From the NCBI GenBank assembly GCA_017871115.1, contig JAFCIZ010000006.1:1922001-1986000 (forward strand): a stretch of DNA of 64,000 bases, in the 5' to 3' direction. This stretch comes from Cunninghamella blakesleeana. Its lineage: Eukaryota > Mucoromycota > Mucoromycetes > Mucorales > Cunninghamellaceae. The notes beneath the pieces are model-generated. The model was not told the DNA's origin. It worked only from the letters and a program-made list of their open reading frames with translations, and ran no database searches. Position numbers and translations under genes: made by a program. Below are positions 1-11,975 of this stretch, in pieces; the first letter of the stretch is position 1, and every line of letters starts with the position of its first letter.

Positions 1-1351
1 ATCACGGAATCCACGCCCATCGTTCTTTCTTAATCCAGAAAAAACTACACTTCTTGCAGGCATATTTACACCCTATTGATAAAAAAAAAGTTGAACATTA
101 TAATTCGTCTTAATCATTATTGTAAATATAATATTATCAATAATAAAATAAATATGGGTTACCATAGCAAATGTTTCAGTAGCAAATAACACTTTTACAA
201 GGCCACGAGCAAACAAAATTTCAACAATCTACATAAATATATTTATAATAATAATAATAACAGCGAATAGTTATGAAATTAAATCAAGTATTTATATTTT
301 TATATAAAAGTATCAAGCTAATATTAACATTTTGCTTACTTCTTTGATGATAGGTAATAGGCCGCCATGATGAACAGCAACCCCTCTTGAAAGTAAATCA
401 CGCATACGTAAGATTTGAGGTAATTCTTTATCTGTGCCGCGAAGACGTACCAAACTTCTTTCAATAAATACATGTATTTCACTTTTTTCTAAACTTGAGC
501 ATAAATCTGTTTTAGATAAACTACTGGCATATTCTTCACATCGGCGTTTTGAAAATGTAAAAATAACTACTGGTAACAATTCTTTTTTGTTTAATAATCC
601 AATGAGATGAACAAACATATTTCGATCCTAAAATAATAATGATAGCAAAATACAATAGTATACAATAAATAATTATTTAGCATATCATTCTATTTTATTA
701 TTATTAACTTACTGTTTGTAAAGTTTGTTGATAGCTTTTTCCAATTTGTTTTACTGGTCCACGACTAACGGCACCTCCTCTACCACCTCGGCCAGATGTT
801 TGTTCTTTTTGATCCTTTCGTTTTGTCATGATATCGCAAGCTTTCTTATATCTAGTATATAAAAGCATAGATGTTATCCAATTAATGATGTTGTTATTGT
901 TATAGTTATTTTATGATGATAATTGGTATTTTTTTTTAAAAAAAATCTTACTCTACACCATTAAGCTTAGTTTCATGAGCTCCAACTATTTTAAATATTT
1001 CTTTTCCAGCATATAAATGGTGTTCTAATGGTACTGGACGTTTAAGAGTACTAATGACGTATATATCCTTTTTCTTGGTACGCCTATGGGTGTTGATACG
1101 GTAAAATAAATAAATAACTCCATTATATAAATCTAAACTTTTTTAATTATATTACTTTTATAATAATATTATAATTATTTTACCCAACCCAATCAGCAAA
1201 TTCTTTAGTATTTGGTACAGTGGCAGATAATAAAATGATATTAACATGAGCAGGTAACATAATGATAACTTCTTCCCAAACTACACCACGCTATTTTTTT
1301 AAGGTAATAAATGGCGTATTCATATATATTAATTATCATCCCTTTTTCTTT

Positions 1352-1386
<35 letters not shown>

Positions 1387-3311
1387 CATAGTTCAACTTA
1401 CTTCAAGATCATTAACATAATGTACTTCATCAAAAATAACGAATTCAACATCTCTAATTAAATCAGCGCCTCTATATAGCATACTTCTTAAAATTTCAGT
1501 AGTCATCACTAAACAACTTGCTTCAGGTCTAATTTGAACATCACCAGTAAGAATACCAACATCATCACCAAAGGCATGTTTAAAATCTCTGAATTTTTGA
1601 TTTGATAATGCTTTGATAGGTGAAGTATAAATTGCCCTAGAAGAATAAAATAAAATAAGAATGAATATTGATGAGAATTTTCTTTATGCGTATTATTATA
1701 TCAAATAAATTATGCATTTTGATATATATATTACTTTGTCATATGTTTTGCTGCCAACGCAATTGCATAATCAGCTACCACAGTTTTACCAGCAGAAGTA
1801 TGAGCAGCTATAAATACAGAATCACCCATTTCTAAATGATAAACAGCATGTTTTTGGAAAGTATCAAGTTCAAATGGATACTATAATAATATTATGTATA
1901 TTAAAAAAAGAAAAAAATATTAATAGTTCTATTTGGTTTATATATATATATATAGCTGCTATCCAATTCTTTTTTTAAAAAAAACGTGTGCAAATATTTA
2001 CCTGTTGAGCCATTTCTGGTACTAAATCGTGGAAGTTATCAAATGGTTGATTAACATTAATTTCATGAGCCCATTCACGTCGTTTATGAGCATCGCTAAC
2101 CGGCTTCAATTTTCTTGGTGCTTGGTTTTCCATTTGATTTTGTACTATATTAGTGGGTAATAGAGAATCTACATCTTTATTATCTTGAGATGTTTCATCT
2201 TCCTTCACTTCTTCCTATTTTGTTAAAAAATAAATTGAGAATGAGAGAAAGTACATTATTATTACGTATACAATTATATAAATATGAATAATCATTTACT
2301 TTAGTTGTTGATTTTGCAGTAATTTCTTCAGTAACTTTTGTTTCCAAAAAGTCAAAAGTGTTATCAGTGAGATTAAACATATCTTCAATATTAAACACTT
2401 TTCCATTAGTGGTAGTTGCTGTTCCTGTTGTTGTTGTAGATTCTGTAATTTGTTGATCATCATCATTATCGAAACGTAATCCGCGTTCAAAACCTGGCGC
2501 AGTCGTATATGTATCTATTTGTTCCAAAAATGATAAATCCATACCGGTATCTTTATTATTTAAATTTAATATCTCAAGTCCTTCATCAAGTTCTTTTTCT
2601 TCCATGACTTCCACTTCTAAACCTCCAGGTGTAAAGGGAAATTGTGATGCTGAACCTCTAACAAAATCTTTGGTTGATCCAAAAGCGCGTTGAAAACTTG
2701 TTGAATTGGTAGCTGATAAGCTAACATTATCTTGTAAACATTCGCGATATCCTATGATATTTCCATCAAAACCTTGGCGAATTACTCTAATATCCGTTTG
2801 ATTTTTTCCTAATTGTTCGTGTCCAAAAGAGTAATAATTTGGTTTTTCATCCCAGTGCCTAAATAATATATATATATAATAACAATAAATAAATAAAAGT
2901 ATATATCATTTTATTATTATTTTTTTATACTTACTCTTGACATTTATTTAACCATTCAATTGGAAAAGTCTTTTGTGGTGTAAGAAAAGTTTGTTCAAGT
3001 TCTTGTCGTATATTATTTAACGAAATTTTCTAATGAAATTTATATACACATATAGAAATAAATTGAATTCAGTAATATTTATAAACAATCATAAAAATAA
3101 ATAGGTCATTAAAACAATACCTTTGGTGTGAACTTTTCAGAGGATGGTGAATTGATTTTATTAAACACTTCCGCTAACTTTTCCGAAGTTACTGATATTA
3201 TTGAATATAAAAAAATAAAATAAATAAAAAATAAAATTTCATATATAATTTATACATATACGGTGATAAAAGTATCTATACATATTATTACTGTATCTTA
3301 CACGTCGCCAT
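1..3311 (-). CDS. SKI2: SKI2-type DEVH RNA helicase, 3' end beyond window
   Basis: This is a multi-exon gene of the Ski2/SKIV2L family, the cytoplasmic helicase that feeds RNA to the exosome. Visible motifs in order are AHTSAGKT (motif I, about 1780-1812), the DEVHYVND box (about 1415-1440), [15 protein letters not shown] (motif III, about 1190-1240), the [11 protein letters not shown] stretch (about 345-385), [10 protein letters not shown] (about 170-215) and [13 protein letters not shown] then DGRGFR at the window edge. Motif VI and the C-terminal arch and ratchet regions lie outside the window. The chosen start is ATG 3311-3309; a 10-nt first exon joined to the next exon reads [13 protein letters not shown]. 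The DEVH box and [12 protein letters not shown] fit Ski2 better than Mtr4 or Brr2. It is divergent from the PA2G4-like gene, with about 620 bp between the two starts. Family assignment is firm; the exact exon borders are hand-read. Confidence 0.92.
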
Positions 3312-3935
3312 TTTATCAGAGTTACAATGGTTATTTTTTTAAAAGAAGAGAAGGAGTAAAAGCGAGATTAAAAAATTTGGCACAGTCTTTTTCGAATTTT
3401 TTCGGGGATTAAAATTTTAATTTTTTTTACTAAATTTCAATTTTCAATTTACAGATATTTAAACATGTTTTATAGGTATTTTTTATTATTTCAAAAATAT
3501 ATTTTTATATATATTTCGTGTTGTTATTATTTTATACTAAATATTGATCTGTTGCCGCATAAATCCCATGGTAAATAAATTACTATACAACCATTTTCAT
3601 ATGATATATTGCTATATGAAACGTTGTTCATTCTTTTTTTCTCTATTTATTATTGAATATACATCAATAACTACAAACTTTTGGTTATAAATGTAATAGA
3701 AAAAGATATAAATATGAATTTTAATAATTTTCGTTTATGCATGAATTAAATTGGAGGTGGGAATGTTTTCTCAGCATGTGGCTTTTGGTGAACCGTCACT
3801 TTTTTTTCTCATTAAATTTTAAGGTTCTCTCTGGTTGCCTTTTTTTATATTACGCGTTAAAAAAAAATAAAAAGATTTTCATTTTTTTTTGCTTTTTTCC
3901 TTTCCTTCCTTTTCTTTCAATTTATTTTTTTAAAA
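3312..3935. promoter_or_regulatory. Shared spacer between divergent SKI2 and PA2G4-like genes
   Basis: This 624-bp spacer holds no convincing gene. A long pyrimidine-rich run at about 3880-3931 leads straight into the ATG of the downstream gene, a common layout for highly expressed fungal genes. A short open frame at 3737-3946 is low-complexity and overlaps that leader, so I do not treat it as a gene. Confidence 0.5.
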
Positions 3936-5533
3936 ATGTCTGCTAAACCTGTCGAAAAAACTGAAGTCGATACCACTATTGCCAACTCTGATGTAATTTC
4001 AAAATATAAGGATGCTGCTACTATCACCAACAGTAATATAAATATATATATATAAAAAGAAGTGCTTTTTTTTTAAAAAAAAAATTCTTTAGAGTGGGAG
4101 TATATTTATTCTAAGTATTTATTTTTTTAATAACAGAGGTACTTGGTGAAGTTATTAAACTTTGTGTCCCTGGTGCTAAAGTTTTAGATATCTGTATTGC
4201 TGGTGACAAACTTATTGATGAAGCCACTAAGGGTATTTATAAAGGCAAAGCCTCCAGAGGTAAGTATAAAATATATAAATAGAAAAATCATCTATTAATA
4301 TACAGCATGGGTACTTGAAGGAAAAAAAGTGTAAAAAATCATGCAAAAGATATACATATATATTCATATATAATTATGATTGATGATGTTTTTAGGCTAT
4401 CCTACTACTATTTCTTTAAACAACTGTGTTGCCCATTTCTCTCCTCTTCCTACCGACCCCGAAGCTGAAACTGTTTTAAATGAAGGCGACGTTGCCAAGA
4501 TGTAAGTATTTTTTTTTAATAGATGAGAATGGTTGATATATATGCTTTTTTTTGAAAAAAAGAAATAGATCAATAATAATAAGTATTTTTGTACTCTTTT
4601 TAATAGTCAATTAGGTACTCAAATCGATGGCTATTGTTCAACTGTTGGTCATACCCTTGTTGTTGGTGCTACCGCTGAAAAACCTGTTACTGGCGTCAAG
4701 GCAGATGTTATCCAAGCTGCTGAAACCGCTTTACAAGCTGCTATCCGTTTAATCCGTCCCGGTAACAAGAATATGGAAATCACCAAGGTTGTTGATAAAA
4801 TTGCTGCCGCTTATGGAACTAAGCCTGTCGAAGGTATGTTATCTCACCAACAATTAAAGGACGTTACTGATGGAAAGAAACAAGTAAGTTTATAGAACTA
4901 TATAATATAAATATAAATTTGTACATGTGTGTTTTTATTTTTATTTTTTTAACTAATCTTTTTTTATCATTACAAATCTATACTGTAAATTAGATAATCT
5001 TAAATCCTAGTGAAGGTCACCTTAAAGATTTCCAACGCATTGAATTCGCTGAAAATGAAGTATACTGTTTAGATATTCTCATTTCTTCTGGTGAAGGTAA
5101 AGTACGTAAATTAGATACTCGTACCACTGTTTATAAAAAGACTGGTACTCGTTATCTTCTTAAGATGGCCACTTCTCGTCAAGTATTCAGTGAAATTCAA
5201 GCTAAGGCTGGTAACTTCCCATTCTCCCTTCGCGATTTAGAAGATGAAAAGAGAGCTCGTATGGGTATTTTAGAATGTGCCAAACATCAAACCGTTTTAC
5301 CCTATGATATTGTATATGAACGTGATGATGCTGTTGTTGCCCAATTCTTAACCACCGTACTTGTTACTAAGAATGGAAATGTATTGGTTGCTGATCCTCG
5401 TTTTGACGCCTCTCTTATTAAATCTGATAAATCTGTTAAAGATGAAGAAATTGTTAAGTTACTTGCTACTGATTATCAGCCTCCTGCCAAGAAGAAGAAG
5501 GCTAAGAAAGCTGCTGCTCCTGCTGCTCAATAA
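3936..5533 (+). CDS. PA2G4/EBP1-like protein (methionine aminopeptidase fold)
   Basis: This gene is an orthologue of PA2G4/EBP1 (Cdb4 in S. pombe), a type II methionine aminopeptidase-like protein that is usually catalytically dead and binds ribosomes and RNA. Five exons (3936-4032, 4137-4259, 4396-4501, 4607-4883, 4994-5533) sum to 1143 nt, giving 380 residues, close to human PA2G4 (394). Recognisable blocks include the EVIKLCVPGAKVLDIC stretch, the NNCVAHFSPLP block, IQLGTQIDGY and GHTLVVGAT. The C-terminus is the lysine-rich tail KKKKAKKAAAPAAQ, typical of the family and linked to RNA or nucleolar binding. The start follows a pyrimidine-rich leader. Codons here are more C-ending than in neighbouring genes, which suggests high expression. 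Identity is firm. Confidence 0.93.
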
Positions 5534-5986
5534 ATAAAAATAATATAAAAAATAAAAGAAGGAAAAAGACATCATCATTATCATTTCTCCTCTATCTTTT
5601 TTTATTTTATTTATAATTTATTTTATAAATACATAGCTATATTTTGCATTTTTTTTTTCTTTTAGTTTTTTTTTAATTCTAATTATTCCTTTTTATTTAA
5701 ATTTTTAAGTAAAAACTGCAATTATATATATATTTATTGTTTCATAGTTCAACTACTTGAAATAAAAAAAAGTAAATCTTTTTTTGTCAGAATAATAATA
5801 AAAATATAAATTGTATAATTCAATATTTAAAGTAATATGTAAATTTTGATACTACTGTTATCAACTCTTGTTTCATTCACTATTTTCATCGAGAGTTAAT
5901 GACTAAAAAAAAATAGATAAATAGATTATAAGCATTTTGGTATTTCCTTTTTCTTTTCAATTAAAAATAATAAATCTCATTTGGTT
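5534..5986. other. Convergent 3' spacer
   Basis: These 450 bp separate the stops of two convergent genes. The stretch is AT-rich with poly-T and poly-A runs and several AATAAA-like strings that could serve polyadenylation on either strand. I see no gene in it. Confidence 0.5.
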
Positions 5987-6109
5987 CTAATAATTAGTTA
6001 CCTTTAAATCAGGGATTCCGGATGAATCAAGAGGTTTACCGTGCTATTAAAAAGCAAAATAAATAAATAATAATAATTAAATATTGGACTTTTAAATCCT
6101 TTAAGTATA

Positions 6110-6145
<36 letters not shown>

Positions 6146-7267
6146 TACTTACATGATCATAAAAATCATTGAGATTTCCAATACCTTGTGATTTTAAAAA
6201 AGAATAACGGCTAGAAATGGCAGCAGTAGTTCGTTTTACTGATAATCGGTCACTTATATATTTGTAAGGTAATTTAATAGCACATAGTTGAATCAAAAGT
6301 AGATCATCTTCTTCTGACCAAGAGCTATGATTTTTACCAGAAGAAAAGTTTATGTTTTTATTTACTGGTTTTTGTTTTTGATGCTGAATAGGTTGCTGTA
6401 CTTGTTGATGTTTCGATCGATGTTTTTCCTTTTTGGAAACTTTTAAATGTTCCAAACTATTAGAAATTTGTTGGATATCTTCTTCGTCATCATCTATCAC
6501 ATCATTTGATTTTCCTTTTTGAATTTTCTCTTCCGCTTTTGTTTTTTGATGTCTATGTTTGTCAGTTAAACTTTGTTTAATGTGACCTTTTGATCTTTTT
6601 TCATCATGCATTCGTTGAAATAATGCTAAATGTGATCCTTCAGGTATATGGTAAACTATATGATTTTTTGTTGAATCCTATTTTTTTTTTTTTAAAAAAA
6701 ATGATATTATAATAAATAAATGCAAACTATATATATATAAACGTAGATGGAGTTTATTGTCATTATTTACCACTAAATCAGGAGGAGGTCTGTTTCGAAT
6801 ATAACCCCAACGAGATCTAGTTGCTGATTCTGAACGTCCATGTATTCGAGAAATAACTGCCCAAGGAATGCGTTTTTCAACTAACATTTCTAAGACCATT
6901 TCTTCTTCAGGTAACCACCGTTTATTATGTGATGACTTTATAAATTAATAATAATAATAGTAGTAGTAGTGATAGTGATAATGTATATTGGTAATAATAT
7001 ATATATCAATAAAAACAATCTTTTAAATAAGTATATACTATAGTGAATTTATATATATATATAAATCTTACCAAGGTGTTTCTTTTATTGTGAAAGTTCT
7101 CAATCATTTGCTTATGAAGGTCAGTACTATGAAGTTCTAAGTTTTGAAGTGTATCAGTCTATTATATATATATATATTATTCATAAGTCTACATTGAACT
7201 AAAAAAAGAAAAAAAAGTAATTCAAAATAGCTACCAATTCATTGACATCATAAGATTTTGAGGGCAT
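5987..7267 (-). CDS. Protein with two Myb/SANT-like domains
   Basis: Five exons read on the minus strand give about 288 residues starting MPSKSYDVNEL. Two helix-turn-helix, Myb-like units are visible. The first, around residues 45-92, contains KRWLPEEEMVLEMLV and RSESATRSRWGYIRN. The second, around 212-258, contains SSWSEEDDLLLIQLC and RTTAAISSRYSFLKSQ. Between them lies a charged, Lys/Gln-rich linker with an acidic patch (IDDDEEDIQQ). The domains suggest sequence-specific DNA binding in the nucleus, but the spacing is not that of the classic R2R3 family and I cannot name an orthologue. The last small exon (6043-5987) ends at a TAG after KVTNY. An (ATT)n tract at about 6114-6142 lies in the last intron. 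The domain call is fairly safe; targets are unknown. Confidence 0.75.
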
Positions 7268-8519
7268 TTTATTTTTAAGATTAAATAAATAGTTTATATA
7301 AACAGTGAGAAGAAAGTAAAAGAGTGGGAAAAAAATAATTTGCGAAAAGGCAAAATTGAAAAGTTAAAAAAATTTCTCTTTTCAGGAATTGTTTTGGTAA
7401 GAGGAAAAAGCTTTAATTTTACCAGCTTTTATCTCCTATTCATACTTTTTTTTAAAATAAATAAATCAATGAATAAATAAATGAAACAAAATAGTATATT
7501 ATATTTATACTTAATCAAATGATTATATTTCTATCATTCTTTATTTCTATTACTCATTTTTTTTAATTTAAATACTAATAAATAGTATAACTGCTGGCAA
7601 TGAGAGTAAATAATATTTATACTCTATATTAAATACTGAATTATTTCCGCAAATAATAGACATATCTATTTGAAATTTTAATAGATAATTAACATAGCAA
7701 AATTCTATATGCGGACTATTTTTCATATAACAATATTTGATATTAACTGATTAATTTAAAGTTTCATATATAAGTTAAATATTGACTTTCTATCTAAATA
7801 TGAGCCGCCGATATGAAATTTTAAGATATTAACTATATTATCGATTTCTATATAGAGTACTTTTTACTAAATGTTCATGTATATTGGTCTAGTTAATTAT
7901 AGATTAAGCTTCGATTGATTTGAATTATAACGAAATAGTAACGTAGCGATTTGCTGTTTGTAGGTCAATTTTCATCCAATGATTATAATTATTGAATGAT
8001 ATACTTGATGAATCATATATAGATATTTATATATTTTTATGGTTAATAAATCAATCGGCATATTATTATTATTAAAGTATAATTTCATTATATAAATATC
8101 AAAATGATTGTATAATAAAAAATAATAGTGATTATATATTACAGACAACTACAAAAAATTACATTGTTGTTACTATTTATCCTCTTGATTCCCAGTTTTA
8201 TTTTGTTATTCTTTATTCATATTTCATTGTTCGTTAATAATTTATTCATATTTTTAAATCAATTGTCTAATAAAATCGAAACGTACTTTTTTGTTTTATT
8301 TTTTATCAATTAATTAAAAAAAGTATTGAGCACCCATATATATTAATCCAAATATAATTTTTAATATGTTTAAAGGACTCCTCCATAGTTCTGATAATTA
8401 TATGGTGATGACCTTGCTATTAATAATAAAAGATAAAGATAAAGAAAAAATGAAACATTAGTATCATATTATGTATTTAATTTTAATTATAAATTATTGT
8501 AATTTAATATTTTAGATAT
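7268..8519. other. 1.25-kb AT-rich spacer
   Basis: I see no supportable gene here. The stretch is strongly AT-rich with few direct repeats. The single open frame at 8128-8313 is a low-complexity hydrophobic string without a recognisable domain or coding-like composition. The first 150 bp probably carry the promoter of the Myb-like gene. Confidence 0.5.
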
Positions 8520-10776
8520 TTACATACCCCATGTAGAATGATCAGCATTATAGTTATTATTTAGTAAAGCACTATTCATCATTTCTGTTGAATGAGTGTT
8601 GTAGTCATAATGATTATAGTTGTACGACGATAGAGATGGATTATTTTCTATTTGCTTTCCAGATACATAGTTTTGGTGCAGTTGCATGTATAATGTTGGT
8701 TGGGGGGCAGTAGGAAGTTCTTGGGTGTTATGATGATTATTTTCAGTAGGGATTGACTTGTTGTGATGATGGTAATGGTGATTTGCTACTTCACTCTTCG
8801 TATGGGCGTTACTATCATTGTTACTGTATTGTTGATCAAGACAGCCTTGGACCTGGATATCATTACTAGAATTATTATCTTGGACTCCAAGTTCCTGTAG
8901 AAGTTCTTTTATTGATAAATCAAAGGTTTCATCTAACCTATTATTATTATTATCCTTATTAAGTATTGATTTCCTTTTATTCCACGATGTTTTTTTAGTT
9001 GAATGTAAGTGATTAAAATCCGATTGGATTTTTTGTTGATTTACATGATTTTTATTTCCAAGTATTTGATTATTATCTATTTGAAATATATTATTGCCAA
9101 TGGAAAACATCACTTTTGCTCTAGGATCAATGACGATATCGTCTTCTTCTTCATTAACATTATTTTGTTTTTTAGTTTCTGATTCAAAATGGGACACTGT
9201 ATTCAATTTTTTAGTATAAGTGCTATTTCTAGTTGTAGCTGTTGATGGTGATGGAGTTGTGAATATAGGTGTATCACTGTTATTTGTGGCATAAATGCTT
9301 TGTTGGTTCATTTTTGTAGGTATTTGATCATCTTTTTTTTTAATGAATGGAAGTTGTTTTGCAATACGTTTATTTGTATTAGAATGAGAAACAGTCGATG
9401 AATTACGTTGTATACCATTAGGGTCATTGTTTTGATTTTTTTGTGTATCGTTATTTGTTACTGAGGTGGTAGATTGATTTATATTTGTTTGATCAGAATT
9501 ATTATTTTGTATTCTTGTTTTATTATTACTATCGTTAGATTGTGCTGCATGAAAGGTAGGTAGTGTTTTTGCTGGGTCATCTAAATAATGTACAAATACT
9601 GGTGGATCTATATATAGGAAATAATAATAAATAGATAAAAAATAAAATAGAACTGTGATCAGTGCTATCTGTATTTTAACATTAATTTTAGTTTTATTTT
9701 TTTTACTGCTTTACCAGGTACCAATCCTCCTGTTCCTTTTTCATCGATAAAAATGGCAATATCTTTTTGAGGGTCACATTGGTCTAAGGATTTCCAAAAC
9801 CTTTCGTAAGACTATTTTTTATTTTTTAAAAGTTATAATGATTAAAAACGATTTTATATGTTACATAATGAATAAGTTATATATATACAAATATATATCT
9901 ATTAATTTACTTCTTGGTCGTGATTTGTAGATGTAGATAATATATTGATATAAATACTGAAGCTATGATGAATAAATTCTATACGTTTTACTTCCATTTC
10001 TTGAAATTTCTATATAAATAATAATAACCATGTTTTAATATTATCGTTATTCATATCATTGTTATTATTATTATAGATGCACTATTATTCATTTAATACA
10101 TACTTCACAAGCACTTTCCCATCCTTTATCCCATTTAGTAGTAGTATCAGCCAATTTAACACAAGCACTTTTATATTCTTGTTCAAAAACCTTTACATCA
10201 TGAACACATTTTTCTAATTTTACTTTTAGACGTTCAGCTTCACGTAAACCAACAGTTGGAATTTGGCTTTCTATTTTAACTTGTCTTGCACATTCATTTT
10301 CATATTTTTCTTTTGCCTATAGAGTTAGTGCATTATAATAAAGTAACAATAATGATATTAATTATGATTAGTTTTATTATTTATATTTTAATGTTGCTTT
10401 TCTTTATATATTAGCATTGTAATACCTTCGTCACGTGAGTTTCATGCAATTGTTTATTTCTATGATCTTTGTCTACGTTTGTTTGTACCTATATACAATA
10501 ATAATAATAGTAATGGTAAGAAATAAAAAATTAATATTTTTATTGTCATTTATACTTCTTATTTAATTTATTTATTTCTATAGCGATTACCAGTTTTCTT
10601 TGGTCCTTTTGTTCTAATATAAAATTATCTAATGGAAGTTCCAAATTTACTTTTATTTTATTAGCTAAATCCATATGAGATTTTGCAGTAAATTCTAATT
10701 CATTGCGAGCGGAAGCTAAAAGTTCACCCAGAGTTCTAGTTTTTTAGGTAGAAGTTAGTATAATTATTATCATTAC

Positions 10777-10817
<41 letters not shown>

Positions 10818-11250
10818 TTACCCAGTTTCATCTCTTCCTAGTTCATTCTTCAGTTGTTTTAATAACTTTCTTCCAAACTCTTCATGAAGATTAGATCTTA
10901 ATATTATAATGAAAGCGGTTCATATATGTTATTTAGCATTTTATAGTTAGTATGGTTTATTAGTTTTTTACTTGGTTAGTTATTTTTAGTTATTTAGTTT
11001 ATTATTATTATTATTATTATTATTACATAGCGCCATAAAAAGCTCTTAAATCGTCAAAAGTTTTTTTGGATTGAGTCATTTTAGATGTTAGTACATGATA
11101 GCCAGCATCGCCTTGACCCTAATATATATGGAAAGTTAGTGACAAGTATATTACTTAACTAAAACAGATTTGTATTTGAATAATATTTTTATATGAATTG
11201 TTTACCCAGAAATTGTTTGCAAAGGTTTTTGGAATGGCTACTTCAGTCAT
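8520..11250 (-). CDS. F-BAR domain protein (Cdc15/Imp2/Hof1-like), no SH3 seen
   Basis: Reading minus-strand exons in order gives MTEVAIPKTFANNFW, then GQGDAGYHVLTSKM with KTFDDLRAFYGA, then NLHEEFGRKLLKQL, GRDETGTLGELLAS and a long coiled region. This is an FCH/F-BAR domain, which forms curved dimers on membranes and, in Cdc15, Imp2 and Hof1, organises the contractile ring. The F-BAR end reads SYERFWKSLDQCDPQKDIAI and GTGGLVP-DPPVFVHYLDDP, which fits the Cdc15/Imp2 group. The remaining 330 or so residues (last exon, up to about 9609) are Asn/Gln/Ser/His-rich and look disordered, ending STWGM at 8520. I find no C-terminal SH3 domain, which Cdc15, Imp2 and Hof1 usually have. At least nine introns occur. 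It is divergent from SMC4. The F-BAR call is strong; the subfamily is inferred. Confidence 0.82.
10780..10811. repeat. (TA)n microsatellite in an intron
   Basis: A run of about 15 TA units lies within an intron of the F-BAR gene. Comparable TA runs occur inside many introns of this window, for example near 1358-1384, 20219-20242 and 38255-38286. Confidence 0.85.
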
Positions 11251-11975
11251 TGTTAATGTATATATATATATTGTTAAAAAAAAAGAAAAGAAAGGGAAAA
11301 AAAAAAATCAAGTTGCAGAATCTTTTTAAAAACAATGTACTTTTTTGGAAGAGTAAAAAATTTATGCCTAAAAAAATTAAACCTCAGTATAAACAGAGCC
11401 TCATTGTCTTTATAGTTATTGCCTCTATTTTTTTTATATATACTTAATAATGATTATATTTATTTAAAAAAATATTATTTAGCTAAAAATAAAATAAAAT
11501 ATAATAAAAAATCTTTTTTTAATAAAGATAGTTGATTTTTGTTCATTTTTAGTGATGAAAATTTTGGGAATTTAGTTTTCATTTAATAAAAAGTCATTAG
11601 AGAACTAAATATGAATTCTCTATGAGTGTACATATAAGAAATTTTTTTAAAATAAGAAAATAAATAAATTAATAAATGGACAAATGAAAAGTTAATCAAT
11701 TAAATGATGATATGTTTATATCTTTTTTTAAAAAATATGTTTTAAAATACATGTAATAATTCTATTAAAGATGAAATTAAACAATGAGAGTAAAATAGTA
11801 TTTTTATATCTCTCACGTTTAAACTCCGGGTTTTTTCTGACGCGCCAGATAAAAAAATTGAGCGTTCCTATTTTTTTTTTTACTTCCATTTCTTTTTGTT
11901 TAACTTTTTTTACCCATTATTATTACTTTATTATTTTTATATTTATTATTATTTTAAATAAAATCTTTTTATCGA
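11251..11975. promoter_or_regulatory. Shared spacer between divergent F-BAR and SMC4 genes
   Basis: This 725-bp spacer separates two divergent starts. A GACGCGCCAG string at about 11838-11847 stands out as a GC-rich patch in otherwise AT-rich DNA; ACGCG is the core of MCB (MBF) sites that drive G1/S genes in fungi, and SMC4 is a cell-cycle gene. That link is inference. Open frames here are low-complexity and I do not call them genes. Confidence 0.4.

Noticed and set aside
8128..8313. 61-codon plus-strand open frame, hydrophobic
   Set aside because: Low-complexity Leu/Ile/Phe string from AT-rich DNA, with no domain, no convincing promoter and no splice partners.
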